A stretch of 64,000 nt of DNA from Luidia sarsii. Taxonomy: Eukaryota; Echinodermata; Asteroidea; Paxillosida; Luidiidae. Where the stretch lies: the NCBI GenBank assembly GCA_949987565.1, contig OX465104.1, positions 25,073,757 to 25,137,756 of the forward strand, written 5' to 3'. Made by a program: the position numbers and the translations under genes. Shown here one piece after another: positions 24,401 to 34,690 of the stretch; within the stretch, counting starts at the first letter, position 1; each line of letters opens with the position of its first letter. Below the pieces are notes generated by a model. The model was given only the letters and a program-made list of their open reading frames with translations, did no database searches and was not told the DNA's origin.

Positions 24401-27400
24401 ACTCCGAATTGAGATGTTTTCACTCAGCCCACTGGAGGAATCCCAGGGCTACTTTCATGCCAAGTTTCAAGGATCAAAACCTAAAATGTATTACGATATG
24501 AACACGCAAGAACTATATCTCTGCCTATCACCTCCACAGCCAGCGAGTCAACGTCTACTCGTATGAATACACAGTTGACACTCAGACAGATGAAGGGTCG
24601 TTGCCTTTCCCTGGAAAACCATCAAAAGAAATGTTCTCCAAACTCAGTAACTTTAACACTTGTTGTTAGAAGAACCCTAGGCCTCTTTCTAGGACAAATT
24701 TGAATGTCGTCAGCATAATATTTAATGAGATATTAATTTGCGAACCCTATCTTTCTGCTCAGTCACTCTCTGCCGTCGACCATTGTGCCAGCGACTGGAC
24801 AATGGCAGCTCAGAGAAACAGGTAGGGTCGCTCCCTTCTCCTGAAAATGTTTGAATAGAAATTGACTCCGAATTCAGATGTTTTGATTTAGGCCACAGGA
24901 GGAATCCCAGGGCTACTTTTATGCTAAGTTTCAAGGATCAAAACCTAAAATGTATTACGATATGAACACGCAAGAACTATATCTCTGCCTATCACCTCCA
25001 CAGCCAGCGAGTCAACGTCTACTCGTATGAATACACAGTTGACACTCAGACAGATGAAGGGTCGTTGCCTTTCCCTGGAAAACCATCAAAAGAAATGTTC
25101 TCCAAACTCAGTAACTTTAACACTTGTTGTTAGAAGAACCCTAGGCCTCTTTCTAGGACAAATTTGAATGTCGTCAGCATAATATTTAATGAGATATTAA
25201 TTTGCGAACCCTATCTTTCTGCTCAGTCACTCTCTGCCGTCGACCATTGTGCCAGCGACTGGACAATGGCAGCTCAGAGAAACAGGTAGGGTCGCTCCCT
25301 TCTCCTGAAAATGTTTGAATAGAAATTGACTCCGAATTCAGATGTTTTGATTTAGGCCACAGGAGGAATCCCAGGGCTACTTTTATGCAAAGTTTCAAGG
25401 ATCAAAACCTAAAATGTATTACGATATGAACACGCAAGAACTATATCTCTGCCTATCACCTCCACAGCCAGCGAGTCAACGTCTACTCGTATGAATACAC
25501 AGTTGACACTCAGACAGATGAAAGGTCGTTGCCTTTTCCTGGAAAACCATCAAAAGAAATGTTCTCCAAACTCAGTAACTTTAACACTTGTTGTTAGAAG
25601 AACCCTAGGCCTCTTTCTAGGACAAATTTGAATGTCGTCAGCATAATATTTAATGAGATATTAATTTGCGAACCCTATCTTTCTGCTCAGTCACTCTCTG
25701 CCGTCGACTATTATGCCAGCGACTGGACAATGGAAGCTCAAAGAAAAAGGTAGGGTCGCTCCCTTCTCCTAAAAATGTTTGAATAGAAATTGACTCCGAA
25801 TTCAGATGTTTTGATTTAGGCCACAGGAGGAATCCCAGGGCTACTTTTATGCAAAGTTTCAAGGATCAAAACCTAAAATGTATTACGATATGAACACGCA
25901 AGAACTATATCTCTGCCTATCACCTCCACAGCCAGCGAGTCAACGTCTACTCGTATGAATACACAGTTGACACTCAGACAGATGAAGGGTCGTTGCCTTT
26001 TCCTGGAAAACCATCAAAAGAAATGTTCTCCAAACTCAGTAACTGTAACACTTGTTGTTAAAAGAACCCTAGGCCTCTTTCTAGGACAAATTTGAATGTC
26101 GTCAGCATAATATTTAATGAGATATTAATTTGCGAACCCTATCTTTCTGCTCAGTCACTCTCTGCCGTTGACCATTGTGCCAGCGACTGGACAATGGCAG
26201 CTCAGAGAAACAGGTAGGGTCGCTCCCTTCTCCTGAAAATGTTTGAATAGAAATTGACTCCGAATTCAGATGTTTTGATTTAGGCCACAGGAGGAATCCC
26301 AGGGCTACTTTTATGCAAAGTTTCAAGGATCAAAACCTAAAATGTATTACGATATGAACACGCAAGAACTATATCTCTGCCTATCACCTCCACAGCCAGC
26401 GAGTCAACGTCTACTCGTATGAATACACAGTTGACACTCAGACAGATGAAAGGTCGTTGCCTTTTCCTGGAAAACCATCAAAAGAAATGTTCTCCAAACT
26501 CAGTAACTTTAACACTTGTTGTTAGAAGAACCCTAGGCCTCTTTCTAGGACAAATTTGAATGTCGTCAGCATAATATTTAATGAGATATTAATTTGCGAA
26601 CCCTATCTTTCTGCTCAGTCACTCTCTGCCGTCGACTATTATGCCAGCGACTGGACAATGGAAGCTCAAAGAAAAAGGTAGGGTCGCTCCCTTCTCCTAA
26701 AAATGTTTGAATAGAAATTGACTCCGAATTCAGATGTTTTGATTTAGGCCACAGGAGGAATCCCAGGGCTACTTTTATGCAAAGTTTCAAGGATCAAAAC
26801 CTAAAATGTATTACGATATGAACACGCAAGAACTATATCTCTGCCTATCACCTCCACAGCCAGCGAGTCAACGTCTACTCGTATGAATACACAGTTGACA
26901 CTCAGACAGATGAAGGGTCGTTGCCTTTTCCTGGAGAACCATCAAAAGAAATGTTCTCCAAACTCAGTAACTGTAACACTTGTTGTTAAAAGAACCCTAG
27001 GCCTCTTTCTAGGACAAATTTGAATGTCGTCAGCATAATATTTAATGAGATATTAATTTGCGAACCCTATCTTTCTGCTCAGTCACTCTCTGCCGTTGAC
27101 CATTGTGCCAGCGACTGGACAATGGCAGCTCAGAGAAACAGGTAGGGTCGCTCCCTTCTCCTGAAAATGTTTGAATAGAAATTGACTCCGAATTCAGATG
27201 TTTTGATTTAGGCCACAGGAGGAATCCCAGGGCTACTTTTATGCAAAGTTTCAAGGATCAAAACCTAAAATGTATTACGATATGAACACGCAAGAACTAT
27301 ATCTCTGCCTATCACCTCCACAGCCAGCGAGTCAACGTCTACTCGTATGAATACACAGTTGACACTCAGACAGATGAAGGGTCGTTGCCTTTCCCTGGAA

Positions 27401-28646
27401 AACCATCAAAAGAAATGTTCTCCAAACTCAGTAACTTTAACACTTGTTGTTAGAAGAACCCTAGGCCTCTTTCTAGGACAAATTTGAATGTCGTCAGCAT
27501 AATATTTGATGAGATATTAATTTGCGAACCCTATCTTTCTGCTCAGTCACTCTCTGCCGTCGACCATTGTGCCAGCGACTGGACAATGGCAGCTCAGAGA
27601 AACAGGTAGGGTCGCTCCCTTCTCTTGAAAATGTTTGAATAGAAATTGACTCCGAATTCAGATGTTTTGATTTAGGCCACAGGAGGAATCCCAGGGCTAC
27701 TTTTATGCAAAGTTTCAAGGATCAAAACCTAAAATGTATTACGATATGAACACGCAAGAACTATATCTCTGCCTATCACCTCCACAGCCAGCGAGTCAAC
27801 GTCTACTCGTATGAATACACAGTTGACACTCAGACAGATGAAGGGTCGTTGCCTTTCCCTGGAAAACCATCAAAAGAAATGTTCTCTAAACTCAGTAACT
27901 TTAACACTTGTTGTTAGAAGAACCCTAGGCCTCTTTCTAGGACAAATTTGAATGTCGTCAGCATAATATTTGATGAGATATTAATTTGCGAACCCTATCT
28001 TTCTGCTCAATCACTCTCTACCGTCGACCATTGTGCCCTCGACTGGACAATGGCAGCTCAGAGAAACAGGTAGGGTCGCTCCCTTCTCCTGAAAATGTTT
28101 GAATAGAAATTGACTCCGAATTCAGATGTTTTGATTTAGGCCACAGGAGGAATCCCAGGGCTACTTTTATGCAAAGTTTCAAGGATCAAAACCTAAAATG
28201 TATTATGATATGAACACGCAAGGACTATATCTCTGCCTAACACCTCCAAACCCAGCGAGTCAACGTCTACTCGTATGAATACACAGTTGACACTCAGACA
28301 GATGAAGGCTCGTTGCCTTTCCCTGGAAAACCATCAAAAGAAATGTTCTCCAAACTCAGTAACTTTAACACTTGTTGTTAGAAGAACCCTAGTTCTCTTT
28401 CTAGGACAAATTTGAATGTCGTCAGCATAATATTTAATGAGATATTAATTTGCGAACCCTATCTTTCTGCTCAGTCACTCTCTGCCGTCGACCATTGTGC
28501 CAGCGACTGGACAATGGCAGCTCAGAGAAACAGGTAGGGTCGCTCCCTTCTCCTGAAAATGTTTGAATAGAAATTGACTCCGAATTCAGATGTTTTGATT
28601 TAGACCACAGGAGGAATCCCAGGGCTACTTTTATGCCAAGTTTCAA
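21474..28646 (+). repeat. Array 1 distal part: reshuffled monomer subtypes
   Basis: Private markers recur at whole-monomer spacings. The GCTACTATTATGC subtype occurs at about 21.5 and 22.9 kb. The GCCGTTGACC subtype occurs at about 21.9, 26.1 and 27.0 kb. The GCTCAAAGAAAAAGG subtype occurs at about 23.3, 25.65 and 26.6 kb. The CTCTTGAAAATG subtype occurs at about 23.8 and 27.5 kb. The pair GCTCAAAGAAAAAGG then GCCGTTGACC is tandemly duplicated at 25.65-27.25 kb (928-bp period). From about 27.97 kb monomers collect extra changes, which marks an older array edge. Confidence 0.75.
24394..24462 (+). repeat. Divergent tract X, copy 1, inside subunit A
   Basis: About 70 bp differ as a block from the consensus: AATAAAAATTG, AATTGAGATG, TTTTCACTCAGCCCACTGG and TTTCATGCCAAG. 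Consensus sequence lies on both sides. The same tract recurs at about 29,497, 32,483 and 50,823. It looks like an old A subtype kept at a few places or spread by gene conversion. Confidence 0.7.
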
Positions 28647-29496
28647 GGATCAAAACCTAAAATGTATTACGATATGAACACGCACGGACTATATCTCTGC
28701 CTAACACCTGCAAAGCCAGCGAGTCAACGTCTACTCGTATGAATACACAGTTGACACTCAGACAGATGAAGGGTCGTTGCCTTTCCCTGGAAAACCATCA
28801 AAAGAAATGTTCTCCAAACTCAGTAACTTTAACACTTGTTGTTAGAAGAACCCTAGGCCTCTTTCTAGGACAAATTTGAATGTCGTCAGCATAATATTTA
28901 ATGAGAAGTTAATTTCCGAACCCTATCTTTCTGCTCAGTCACTCTCTGCCGTCGACCATTGTGTCAGCGACTGGACAATGGCAGCTCAGAGAAACAGGTA
29001 GGGTCGCTTCCTTCTCCTGAAAATGTTTGAATAGAAATTGACTCCGAATTCAGATGTTTTGATTTAGGCCACAGGAGGAATCCCAGGGCTACTTTTATGC
29101 AAAGTTTCAAGGATCAAAACCTAAAATGTATTACGATATGAACACGCAAGGACTATATCTCTGCCTATCACCTACAAAGGCAGCAAGTCAACGTCTACTC
29201 GTATGAATACACAGTTGACACTCAGACAGATGAAAGGTCGTTGCCTTTCCCTGGAAAACCATCAAAAGAAATGTTCTCCAAACTCAGTAACTTTAACACT
29301 TGTTGTTAGAAGAACCCTAGGCCTCTTTCTAGGACAAATTTGAATGTCGTCAGCATAATATTGAATGAAATATTAATTTCCAAACCCTATCTTTCTGCTC
29401 AGTCACTCTCTGCCGTCGACCAATATGCCTGCGACTGGACAATGGCAGCTCAGAGAAACAGATAGGGTCGCTCCCTTCTCCTGAAAATGTTTGAAT

Positions 29497-29565
29497 AAAA
29501 ATTGACTCCGAATTGACATGTTTTCACTCAGCCCACTGGAGGAATCCCAGGGCTACTTTCATGCC
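29497..29565 (+). repeat. Divergent tract X, copy 2, in the last subunit A before island 1
   Basis: This has the same diverged block as at 24,394, with GACATG for GAGATG. It lies in the final subunit A of array 1, directly upstream of the island 1 entry. The donor before this subunit reads ATAGGG rather than GTAGGG (29,462), so that splice-like site is lost. Confidence 0.7.
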
Positions 29566-30313
29566 AAGTTTCAAGGATCAAAACCTAAAATGTATTACGA
29601 TATGAACACTCAAGGAATATATTTCTGCCTATCACCTCCAAAGCCAGCGAGTTAACGTCTACACGTATCAATACACAGTTGACACTCAGACTGATGAAGG
29701 GTCTATGTGACAGAGGTTAGTTCTAGTTGCTTGATCATATAATAATCTTGCTATATTCGATTTAAGATTTTTACCACAGATAGATCGGTATTTTCAAGGG
29801 CTATTTGCATGCAAAGTTATAGCTTCGTCGAAATAATATTAAAGGAGATATTAACTTGCAAAGTGTAATTTTCTTTCCAGTTATTTCTCGCTGACCGACC
29901 GTTGTGTGCGGCTCTCTACACTTACAAGCTGCCCAGCTGACAGAGGTTAGTTCTAGTTGCTTGATCATATAATCATCTTGCTATGTTCGATTTCAGATAT
30001 TTTACAACTGATAGATAGGTATTTTCAAGGGCTGTTTGTGTGCAAAGTGTTAGCTTCTTCAAATTAATAGTGATAGAGATATTAACTTGTAAAGTGAAAT
30101 TTTCTTTCCAGTTACTTCTCGCCGACCGACTGTTGTTTGCTTTTCTCTACACACACAAGCTGACTAGCTGGCAGAGGTTAGTTCCCGTTGCTTGATCATA
30201 AAATCGTCTTACTATGTTCAATTTCAGATATTTTACTACTGCTAGATAGGTATTTTCAAGGCCTGTTCGCAGCACAAGTTTTAGCTTCCACAAAATAATA
30301 TTGAAGGAGATAT

Positions 30314-30733
30314 CGACATGACCGTCCGTCTCTATTCTAGTGACCAGGTCTGACTGGTTGTTCAAAAGCTGGTTGGTCATCCTCTCAGACCTGTTCTGTC
30401 CCAAGATACGCAAGGATACGCGTGACAGCGTCGGGTGAATATGGGGCGAGTTGTTAAGATTTGCACATGTATAGCTACTTGCGTGGTAGCGTGGTGCAAA
30501 TAAGGGGCGAATTCCTTAGGTTCGTTTTGGAGTAGTAATTTTTGAAGTAACGTTGAAGGTTACGGGAAACCCTTGGCCTATCAATCCTCTACCAAGAAGA
30601 AACGTGATTTTACAAGTTCATCGTCCGTCTCTAAACCTTGTTATAATATTTTCCCTTTAAGTTCAAGGGGGAATGACCATATAGTCAGACCTGTTCACGA
30701 AGTCAAGAGTGAGAAGACCGTACAGGAGCCCAG
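30314..30733 (+). other. Unique module, copy 1 (about 420 bp, islands 1-4 only)
   Basis: It replaces the branch, acceptor and first half of the exon in one 231-bp unit, between GGAGATAT and CCACACACAAGC. No similarity to the 231- or 464-bp repeats is apparent by eye. Features seen: AGGTCTGA/TCAGACCT, which could form an 8-bp stem near 30,345-30,391; a longer-range inverted match of 15/16 between 30,340-30,355 and 30,683-30,698; and a 12-bp direct repeat CGTCCGTCTCTA at 30,323 and 30,622. It has its own acceptor-like signal, with CTAAAC then a pyrimidine-rich run ending AG at 30,660-30,661. This defines a 103-nt exon-like segment (30,662-30,764) that ends at the same GTTAGT donor. Origin unknown; no transposon termini or target duplication were recognised. 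Confidence 0.75.
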
Positions 30734-30764
30734 CCTCCACACACAAGCTGCCCAGCTGACAGCG
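30662..30764 (+). other. 103-nt exon-like segment of the unique module (copy 1)
   Basis: It lies after a branch-like CTAAAC (CTAAC in islands 2 and 3), 26 nt before the acceptor G, and a TTTTCCCTTTAAG tract. It ends at GTTAGT at 30,765. One forward frame is open throughout and joins the frame SLHTQAAQLT of the ordinary 65-bp exon-like segment. Copies in islands 2-4 span 33,647-33,749 and the equivalent parts of 37,677-38,126 and 42,532-42,982. Substitutions between copies change residues (AAGAGT, AAGGGT, AACGGT), so protein-level conservation is not evident. Confidence 0.35.
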
Positions 30765-31780
30765 GTTAGTTCTAGTTGCTTGATCATATAATAATCTTAC
30801 TATTTTCGATTTAAGATTTTTTACCACTGATAGGTAGGTATTTTCAAGGGCTGTTTGCATGCCAAGTTATAGCTTCGTCAAAATAATATTAAAGGAGATA
30901 TTAACTTGCGAAGTGTAATTTACTTTCCAGTTCCTTTTCGCCGACCGACCGTTGTGTGCGGCTCTCTACACACACAAGCTGCCCAGCCGACAGAGGTTAG
31001 TTCTAGTTGCTTGATCATATAATAATCTAACTTTTTTCGATTTAAGATTTTTTACCACTGATAGATAGGTATTTTCAAGGGCTGTTTGCATGCCAAGTTA
31101 TAGCTTCGTCAAATTAATAATGAAGGAGATATTAACTTGCAAAGTTTAAATTTCTTTCCAGATACTTCTCGCCGACCGACTGTTGTGTGCGCCTCTCTAC
31201 ACACACAAGCTGCCCAGCTGACGGAGGTTAGTTCTAGTTGCTCCTTTAAAGCCAGCGAGTCAATGTCTACACGTATGAATACACAGTTGACACTCAGACA
31301 GATGAAGGGTCGTTGCCTTTCCCTGGAAAACCATCAAAAAAAATGTTCTCCAAACTCAGTAACTTTAACACTTGTTATTAGAGGAACCCTAGGCCTCTTT
31401 CTAGGACAAATTTGATTGTCGTCAGCATAATATTTAATGAGATATTAATTTGCGAACCCTATCTTTCTGCTCAGTCACTCTCTGCCGTCGACCATTGTGC
31501 CAGCGACTGGACAATGGCAGCTCAGAGAAACAGGTAGGGTCGCTCCCTTCTCCTGAAAATGTTTGAATAGAAATTGACTCCGAATTCAGATGTTTTGATT
31601 TAGGCCACAGGAGGAATCCCAGGGCTACTTTTATGCAAAGTTTCAAGGATCAAAACCTAAAATGTATTACGATATGAACACGCAAGAACTATATCTCTGC
31701 CTATCACCTCCACAGCCAGCGAGTCAACGTCTACTCGTATGAATACACAGTTGACACTCAGACAGATGAAGGGTCGTTGC

Positions 31781-31781
31781 C
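31781..31781 (+). other. 15-bp deletion marker (first of nine occurrences)
   Basis: GTTGCC is joined directly to ATCAAAAG, lacking TTTCCCTGGAAAACC. The deletion is flanked by CC on both sides. The same junction is at about 35,694, 49,193, 51,962, 54,267, 55,644, 57,878, 60,646 and 62,023, and is absent from array 1. It is a clean marker of a subtype spread through the right half of the window. Confidence 0.85.
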
Positions 31782-32482
31782 ATCAAAAGAAATGTTCTCC
31801 AAACTCAGTAACTTTAACACTTGTTGTTAGAAGAACCCTAGGCCTCTTTCTAGGACAAATTTGAATGTCGTCAGCATAATATTTAATGAGATATTAATTT
31901 GCGAACCCTATCTTTCTGCTCAGTCACTCTCTGCCGTCGACCATTGTGCCAGCGACTGGACAATGGCAGCTCAGAGAAACAGGTAGGGTCGCTCCCTTCT
32001 CCTGAAAATGTTTGAATAGAAATTGACTCCGAATTCAGATGTTTTGATTTAGACCACAGGAGGAATCCCAGGGCTACTTTTATGCTAAGTTTCAAGGATC
32101 AAAACCTAAAATGTATTACGATATGAACACGCAAGGACCATATCTCTGCCTAACACCTGCAAAGCCAGCGAGTCAACGTCTACTCGTATGAATACACAGT
32201 TGACACTCAGACAGATGAAGGGTCGTTGCCTTTCCCTGGAAAACCATCAAAAGAAATGTTCTCCAAACTCAGTAACTTTAACATTTGTTGTTAGAAGAAC
32301 CCTAGGCCTCTTTCTAGGACAAATTTGAATGTCGTCAGCATAATATTTAATGAGATATTAATTTGCGAACCCTATCTTTCTGCTCAGTCACTCTCTGCCG
32401 TCGACCATTGTGCCAGCGACTGGACAATGGCAGCTCAGAGAAACAGGTAGGGTCGCTCCCTTCTCCTGAAAATGTTTGAATA

Positions 32483-32551
32483 AAAATTGACTCCGAATTG
32501 AGATGTTTTCACTCCGCCCACTGGAGGAATCCCAGGGCTACTTTCATGCCA
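32483..32551 (+). repeat. Divergent tract X, copy 3, in the last subunit A before island 2
   Basis: This is the same diverged block, with CTCCGCCC for CTCAGCCC. It again sits immediately before an island entry. Islands 3 to 5 are entered from ordinary A subunits instead, so the tract is linked to the two left-hand islands. Confidence 0.7.
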
Positions 32552-32688
32552 AGTTTCAAGGATCAAAACCTAAAATGTATTACGATAAGAACACTCAAGG
32601 AATATATTTCTGCCTATCACCTCCAAAGCCAGCGAGTTAACGTCTACTCGTATCAATACACAGTTTACACTCAGACTGTTGAAGGGTC

Positions 32689-34690
32689 TATGTGACAAAG
32701 GTTAGTTCTAGTTGCTTGATCATATAATCATCTTTCTATGTTCGATTTAAGATTTTTTATCACTGATAGATAGGTATTTTCAAGGGCTGTCCCCGTGCCA
32801 AGTTATAGCTTTGTCAAAATAATAATAAAGGAGATATTAACTTGCAAAGTTTAATTTTCTTTGCAGTTACTTCTCGCCGACCGACCGTTGTGTGCGGCTG
32901 TCTACACTCACTACCTGCCCAGCTGACAGAGGTTAGTTCTAGTTGCTTGATCATATAATCATCTTGCTATGTTCCATTTCAGATTTTTTACAACTGATAG
33001 ATAGGTACTTTCAAGGGCTGTTTGTGTGCAAAGCGTTAGCTTCATCAAATTAATAGTAAAGGAGATATTAACTTGTAAAGTGAAATTTTCTTTCCAGTTA
33101 CTTCTCGCCGACCGACTGTTGTTTGCTTTTCTCTACACACACAATCTGACTAGCTGGCAGAGGTTAGTTCCCGTTGCTTGATCATAAAATCGTCTTACTA
33201 TGTTCGATTTCAGATATTTTACTACTGCTAGATAGGTATTTTCAAGGCCTGTTTGCAGGACAAGTTTCAGCTTCCACAAAATAATATTGAAGGAGATATC
33301 GACATGACCGTCCGTCTCTATTCTAGTGACCAGGTCTGACTGGATATTCAAAAGCTGGTTGGTCATCCTCTCAGACCTGTTCTGTCCAAAGATACGCAAG
33401 GATACGCGTGACAGCGTCGGGTGAATATGGGGCGAGTTGTTAAGATTTGCACATGTATAGCTACTTCCGTGGTAGCGTGGTGCAAATAAGGGGCGAATTC
33501 CTTAGGTTTGTTTTCGAGTAGTTATTTTTGAAGTAACGTTGAATGTTACGGGAAACCCTTGGCCTATCAACCCTCTACCAAGACGAAACGTGATTTTACA
33601 AGTTCATCGTCCGTCTCTAACCTTGTTATAATATTTTCCCTTTAAGTTGAAGGGGGAATGACCATATAGTCAGACCTGTTCACGAAGTCAAGGGTGAGAA
33701 GACCGTACAGGAGCCCAGCCTCCACACACAAGCTGCCCAGCTGACAGAGGTTAGTTATAGTTGCTTGATTCATATAATCATCTTTCTATGTTCGATTTAA
33801 GATTTGTTACCACTGATAGATAGGTATTTTCAAGGGCTGCCCCCGTGCCAAGTTATAGCTTCGTCAAAATAATATTAAAGGAGCTATTAACTTGCGAAGT
33901 GTAATTTTCTTTCCAGTTACTTCTCGCCGACCGACCGTTGTGTGCGGCTCTCTACACACACAAGCTGCCCAGCCGACAGAGGTTAGTTCTAGTTGCTTGA
34001 TCATATAATAATCTTACTATTTTCGATTTAAGATTTGTTACCACTGATAGATAGGTATTTTCAAGGGCTGATCCCCGTGCCAAGTTATAGCTTCGTCAAA
34101 TTGATAATAAAGGAGATATTAACTTGCAAAGTTTTATTTTCTTTCCAGTTACTTCTCGCCGACCGACCGTTGTGTGCGGCTCTCTACACACACAAGCTGC
34201 CAAGCTGACAGAGGTTAGTTCTAGTTGCTTGATCATATAATAATCTTACTATTTTCGATTTGAGATTTTTTACCACTGATAGATAGGTATTTTCAAGGGC
34301 TGTTTGCATGCCAAGTTATAGCTTCGTGAAATTAATAATGAAGGAGATATTAACTTGCAAAGTTTAATTTTCTTTCCAGTTACTTCTCGCCGACCGACTG
34401 TTGTGTGCGCCTCGCTACACACACAAGCTGCCCTGCTGACAGAGGTTAGTTCTAGTTGCTTGATCATATAATCACCTTACTATTTTCGATTTAAGATTTT
34501 TTACCACTGATAGATAGGTATTTTCGAAGGCTGTTTGCATGCCAAGTTATAGCTTCGTCAGATTAATATTGAAGGAGATATTAACTTGCAAAGTTTAATT
34601 TTCTTTCCAGTTACTTCTCGCCGACCGACTGTTGTGTGCGCCTCTCTACACACACAAGCTGCCCAGCTGACGGAGGTTAGTTCTAGTTGC
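32689..34690 (+). repeat. Island 2: seven 231-bp-type units with one unique module
   Basis: Exon-like 65-bp segments lie at 32,867-32,931, 33,098-33,162, 33,917-33,981, 34,149-34,213, 34,380-34,444 and 34,611-34,675. Each follows an AG and precedes GTTAGT. The unit starting at 33,163 contains the unique module. The first unit has TTTGCAG rather than TTTCCAG at its acceptor, a marker shared with the first unit of islands 3, 4 and 5. The exit is identical in form to the other islands (GTTAGTTCTAGTTGC then TCCTCCAAAG). Confidence 0.92.
33300..33720 (+). other. Unique module, copy 2
   Basis: This is the same segment as at 30,314. Diagnostic differences from copy 1 are GGATATTC for GGTTGTTC, TGTCCAAAG for TGTCCCAAG, TTTGTTTTCGAG for TTCGTTTTGGAG, AAGACG for AAGAAG, and CTCTAACC for CTCTAAACC. 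The last change improves the branch-like site to CTAAC, with its A at 33,620, again 26 nt before the acceptor G (33,646). Confidence 0.75.

Larger units (their letters stand above)
1..29699 (+). repeat. Array 1: 64 tandem copies of the 464-bp dimeric monomer
   Basis: Direct head-to-tail copies of a 464-bp unit fill this stretch. Using the 59-bp exon-like segment of subunit B as a ruler, copies begin at 172 and recur every 464 bp to 20,124. They then recur one base earlier on the same grid to 29,403, because of a single 1-bp deletion near 20,465. No other net length change is seen in 29.7 kb. Each consensus copy carries EcoRI, SalI, AvrII and StuI sites. No independent gene is visible anywhere in the stretch. 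Several open frames run through every copy (70-74 codons on the minus strand), but they start at TTG and show no coding-type conservation. Monomers fall into recurring subtypes that form short higher-order blocks, and the last four or five copies before 29.7 kb are noticeably more divergent. Orientation '+' refers to the strand carrying the splice-like signals. Confidence 0.97.
29700..31241 (+). repeat. Island 1: monomeric 231-bp repeat with one unique module
   Basis: The island holds tandem units of 230-231 bp, each a 165-166 bp intron-like part beginning GTTAGT plus a 65-bp exon-like part. Exon-like segments with AG before and GTTAGT after lie at 29,881-29,945, 30,112-30,176, 30,931-30,995 and 31,162-31,226. 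The third unit (30,177-30,764) is enlarged to 588 bp by the unique module. Entry: the A exon-like segment continues as GGGTCTATGTGACAGAG, then GTTAGT (donor at 29,716). Exit: GTTAGTTCTAGTTGC (31,227-31,241) is followed by A subunit sequence just before its exon. The branch-like TATTAAC lies 26 nt before the acceptor G in each intact unit. Confidence 0.92.
31242..32688 (+). repeat. Array 2: three 464-bp monomers between islands 1 and 2
   Basis: B exon-like segments start at 31,475, 31,924 and 32,388. The second interval is 449 bp because 15 bp (TTTCCCTGGAAAACC) are missing at 31,780. Island exit sequence leads directly into the A exon-like segment, leaving only about 25 bp of the usual 182-bp A intron-like part. 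The last monomer carries divergent tract X. No gene is visible. Confidence 0.93.

Noticed and set aside
30147..30413. An 88-codon minus-strand frame in islands 1-4
   Set aside because: It has a TTG start, runs half in the unique module and half in repeat intron-like sequence, and shows no recognised motif. It is present wherever the module is present, so conservation is not independent.
30420..30540. Possible tRNA-derived (SINE-like) promoter boxes in the unique module
   Set aside because: TGGTAGCGTGG and GGTTCG vaguely resemble A and B boxes, but spacing and flanks do not fit, no cloverleaf could be drawn, and no A-rich or repeat tail follows.
30314..30733. The unique module as a DNA transposon or retroelement
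   Set aside because: The inverted motifs are internal, no target-site duplication or terminal signature is visible, and no transposase or reverse-transcriptase segment can be read. It replaces about 66 bp of the repeat and is not a clean insertion.
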